Assembly (NCBI GenBank): GCA_003209375.1
Contig: QCRF01000004.1
Span: 33,628-97,627 of the forward strand
DNA from: Prochlorococcus sp. AG-459-N19
GTDB taxonomy: Bacteria; Cyanobacteriota; Cyanobacteriia; PCC-6307; Cyanobiaceae
Direction of reading: 5' to 3'
Length of the DNA stretch: 64,000 bases
The notes below the pieces were generated by a model that had not been told where the DNA came from, did not search any database, and saw only the letters and a program-made list of their open reading frames with translations. The position numbers and the translations under genes were made by a program. This document shows, in pieces, positions 61,315-64,000 of the stretch; the stretch's first letter is position 1, and the number at the start of each line of letters is the position of its first letter.

Positions 61315-64000
61315 TTATTTTGTCTCCATCCAATTGTCTCCAATACCAATATCAACTAAAAGGGGCACATTTAATTTTACACAATCTTCCATAGTCTTCT
61401 TTACTAATTTCGTCGTAATTTCCAAAGAATCTGGTTCAACTTCAAACAATAATTCATCATGTACTTGTAAAAGCATTTTTGCGGGAACATTCATTTCTAT
61501 GAATTTCTTATTTAGTTGAACCATTGCAATTTTAATAATGTCTGCACTTGAACCCTGAATTGGTGCGTTAGCTGCGGCTCTTAATGACTGTGCTTCCATG
61601 CCAGCCCTTCTTGCAGATTGCAAGTCAATTTCGTAAGGATCTTTTCCTATTAATCTTCCAAGTCCATTTTTATCAAACTTAAATTCTCTTTTTCGACCAA
61701 AAATTGTTTTTACATAACCTTTTGATAAGGCAAGCCTTTCTTGGAGTTCAAGAAATTTGAAAATTTTTGAATATCTTTCTTTGTATTTTATTAGGAATTC
61801 TTTTGCCTCTGGAGTGCTTACTCCTGTTGAACGTGCAAACTTTTTTATACCCATACCATAGATAACTCCAAAATTTATTGTTTTCCCAACTCTCCTTTCG
61901 TCGGATGATATTTCTTCTTTTTCAAAAATTAATCTTGCAGTCAAAGAATGAATATCATCATTTTTATGAAAAGCATTAATTAGTATTTCTTCATCCGCTA
62001 AGTGGGCAAGTATTCTTAATTCGATCTGAGAATAATCAGCTGATAAAAGTTTCCAATTTTTTTCAGGCAAGAATGCTTTTCTTATTCTCCTACTAAATTC
62101 AGTCCTAACCGGGATATTTTGAAGATTAGGATTGCTACTACTTAGTCTCCCCGTCGCTGTAGCAGCTTGATTAAAGTTTGTATGAACTCTCCCTGTCTTT
62201 GCGTTTATAAGATTTGGAAGAGCATCAATATAGGTGCTAAGTAATTTGCTAAGAGTTCTGTGTTTTATTAAATGTTGGATTATTTCATGTTCGTCGACTA
62301 ATCTCTCAAGAACTACTGCATCAGTACTCCATCCTGTTTTTGTTTTTCGTGATTTCTTTTTATCTAAATTTAATTTTTCAAACAAGATCTCACCAAGTTG
62401 TTTTGGTGAAGATAGATTAAAATTCTCTTCAGCTAATTCATAAACTTTACTTTCAATATCTTCTAAGGTGCTTTTTAGTTCTTTTGAGAGTTTATCTAAA
62501 TAAGGGATGTCGATGGTTATCCCATTCATTTCCATTTGAGACAATACCGGCTCTAAAGGCAGCTCAATTTCTTCGAACAATTTGATTAATTCATCTTTTT
62601 CCTTTGAAAATCTTTCTTTAAAAATATTGACAATCTTAAAAGTTAGTAATACATCATAACCACAGTAAATACTAGCTTCATCAATATCAACAAATGAAAA
62701 GTCTTTATTTTTCCCAACTGTTTCCTTAAATGAAGGAGGCTTAAATCCAAATAATCTAAAACTAATTTCACTTAACCCATGTTTCTCATGATTATTAAGA
62801 AGGTAGTCTGCTAACAAGGTGTCAAAGGTTACGCCTTTAAGATCAAGTCCATGATTAAAAAATATTTGTCTATCAAATTTAGAATTTTGGAGTGCCTTTT
62901 CTTTGTTTGGATCTTCGATCCAATTTCTTAGCTTTGAGAAAACATCTTCAATTGATAATTGATTGAGAGTCTCCTTTTTTGTTTGATGACCAACAGGTAT
63001 ATAAAATAAATCGTCATTTTCTTCTCCAAGACATAACCCTATCCCAACAAGTTCCGCATTGATTGGATTCAAACTATTGGTCTCTGTATCTAAAGAAACT
63101 ATTTGATTGGTCTTGTCTAATCTTTGAATTAATTTATCAAGTAATTCGAAATCATTTACAACAGTTACGTTGATTTTAGGGATTTTATTTTCACTATTTT
63201 CTAATTCATTATTACCTGATACTTTTGGTGCCTGCTCCTCCTCTTTAGCTACATTATTTTTGTCAAAACCACCTTTGCTGAAAGTTGAATTGAAAATTTC
63301 AATTTGTCTAAGTAGTGTTGATAGTTCTAATTTTTTCAGTGACTCTGAAAGTAGTTCTTGATTTATATTTTTTAATTCATAACCGTTACTTAAAATCAAA
63401 GGTACCTCAGTATTTATTTTTGCTAAATCTCTGGAAAGAAATGCATTATGTTTATCGTTTCTGAGCTTTTCTATAACTGAACCTTTGATGAATCCTTTAT
63501 ATTTCTTATCGTTGTTCTGCTGAATCTTGTCCAAAGCCTGATAGATTCCATCAAGCGTATCGTTTTCTTTTAGCAGATTAATTGCAGTTTTTGGGCCTAC
63601 CCCTTTAATACCCGGAATATTATCAGAACTATCACCAGTTAGGGCTTTAAGATCAACTACTCTTTCTGGCGCAACACCTAATTTTTCTTTTACTCCATTT
63701 TCATTCATAAGAGTTGGATTGCCACTTTTCGCATATGGACCACCACCCATATAAAGTACATAAATGTCTTTTTGATCATCTACTAATTGAAATAAATCCC
63801 TATCTCCAGAAAGAATATTCACGCACCATCCCTTAGAAGAAGCATCATTTGCAATTGTGCCAAGGAGATCATCTGCTTCGTATCCTGGAGATTTGAAAAT
63901 TGGTAAATTAAGGCTTTCTTCTAAAATGATTTCTAGTTGTTCAATATCCTGAAAAAAAACATCTGGTGCTACATCTCTATTGGCCTTATAATTTGGATCT
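61315..64000 (-). CDS. polA: DNA polymerase I, 5' end outside window
   Basis: 5'-3' exo, 3'-5' exo with intact DTE (SLDTETN) and polymerase motifs (ADYSQIELR, KTINFGVIYGMG, HDELLFEV); frame stays open 63823-64000 (DPNYKANRDVAPDVFFQDIEQLE...). Confidence 0.97.
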   Translation of the reverse strand, partial: DPNYKANRDVAPDVFFQDIEQLEIILEESLNLPIFKSPGYEADDLLGTIANDASSKGWCVNILSGDRDLFQLVDDQKDIYVLYMGGGPYAKSGNPTLMNENGVKEKLGVAPERVVDLKALTGDSSDNIPGIKGVGPKTAINLLKENDTLDGIYQALDKIQQNNDKKYKGFIKGSVIEKLRNDKHNAFLSRDLAKINTEVPLILSNGYELKNINQELLSESLKKLELSTLLRQIEIFNSTFSKGGFDKNNVAKEEEQAPKVSGNNELENSENKIPKINVTVVNDFELLDKLIQRLDKTNQIVSLDTETNSLNPINAELVGIGLCLGEENDDLFYIPVGHQTKKETLNQLSIEDVFSKLRNWIEDPNKEKALQNSKFDRQIFFNHGLDLKGVTFDTLLADYLLNNHEKHGLSEISFRLFGFKPPSFKETVGKNKDFSFVDIDEASIYCGYDVLLTFKIVNIFKERFSKEKDELIKLFEEIELPLEPVLSQMEMNGITIDIPYLDKLSKELKSTLEDIESKVYELAEENFNLSSPKQLGEILFEKLNLDKKKSRKTKTGWSTDAVVLERLVDEHEIIQHLIKHRTLSKLLSTYIDALPNLINAKTGRVHTNFNQAATATGRLSSSNPNLQNIPVRTEFSRRIRKAFLPEKNWKLLSADYSQIELRILAHLADEEILINAFHKNDDIHSLTARLIFEKEEISSDERRVGKTINFGVIYGMGIKKFARSTGVSTPEAKEFLIKYKERYSKIFKFLELQERLALSKGYVKTIFGRKREFKFDKNGLGRLIGKDPYEIDLQSARRAGMEAQSLRAAANAPIQGSSADIIKIAMVQLNKKFIEMNVPAKMLLQVHDELLFEVEPDSLEITTKLVKKTMEDCVKLNVPLLVDIGIGDNWMETK

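Overview
This 64 kb window is very AT-rich and compactly coded. Gene content (pcb antenna, psbD/psbC, petM, ycf4/ycf39, NTRC, a SomA-like porin, DUF3386, DUF1824, pntA split in two) indicates a marine picocyanobacterium, most likely a high-light Prochlorococcus; the strain is not determined. The left end (1-8.7 kb) is a surface-polysaccharide island: gmd, a fcl-like gene, a ColD-like PLP enzyme with His in place of the catalytic Lys, glycosyltransferases and an O-antigen ligase/polymerase-like protein. A tRNA-Arg(UCU) follows. From 9.6 to 26 kb is mostly core housekeeping (rsmI, cysQ, pnp, rpsN, rseP, serS, ycf46, yidC, rnpA, rpmH, aroH, sppA, two glycosyltransferase-type genes). From 26 to 42 kb is a flexible, iron/surface-flavoured stretch (flavodoxin + Pcb, MIF homologue, porin, PiuC-like dioxygenase + futA/idiA, tRNA-Ser(CGA) with a scarred 3' flank, VTT-like membrane protein, large beta-barrel-like protein). 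From 42 to 64 kb is again core (cobQ, maf, psbC/psbD, ycf4, ilvH, petM, ycf39, infA, NTRC, pntAB, dxr, cysS, polA truncated by the window edge). The most interesting signals are: (1) downstream of tRNA-Ser, a duplicated tRNA 3' end with three clusters of 10-bp-phased decamers and a frameshifted helicase-associated-domain relic, read as an integration scar; (2) a lipoprotein PPIase whose only plausible start giving a signal peptide is ATA, in an ATAA overlap with ycf4; (3) a perfect GTGTGAGG at the porin ribosome-binding site, complementary to the conserved core of the sRNA Yfr1; (4) a near-consensus LexA box before a small unknown ORF; (5) a perfect 10-bp inverted repeat between flavodoxin and pcb; (6) a possible colitose-type deoxysugar pathway. 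All product calls are from reading the translations; no database search was run.
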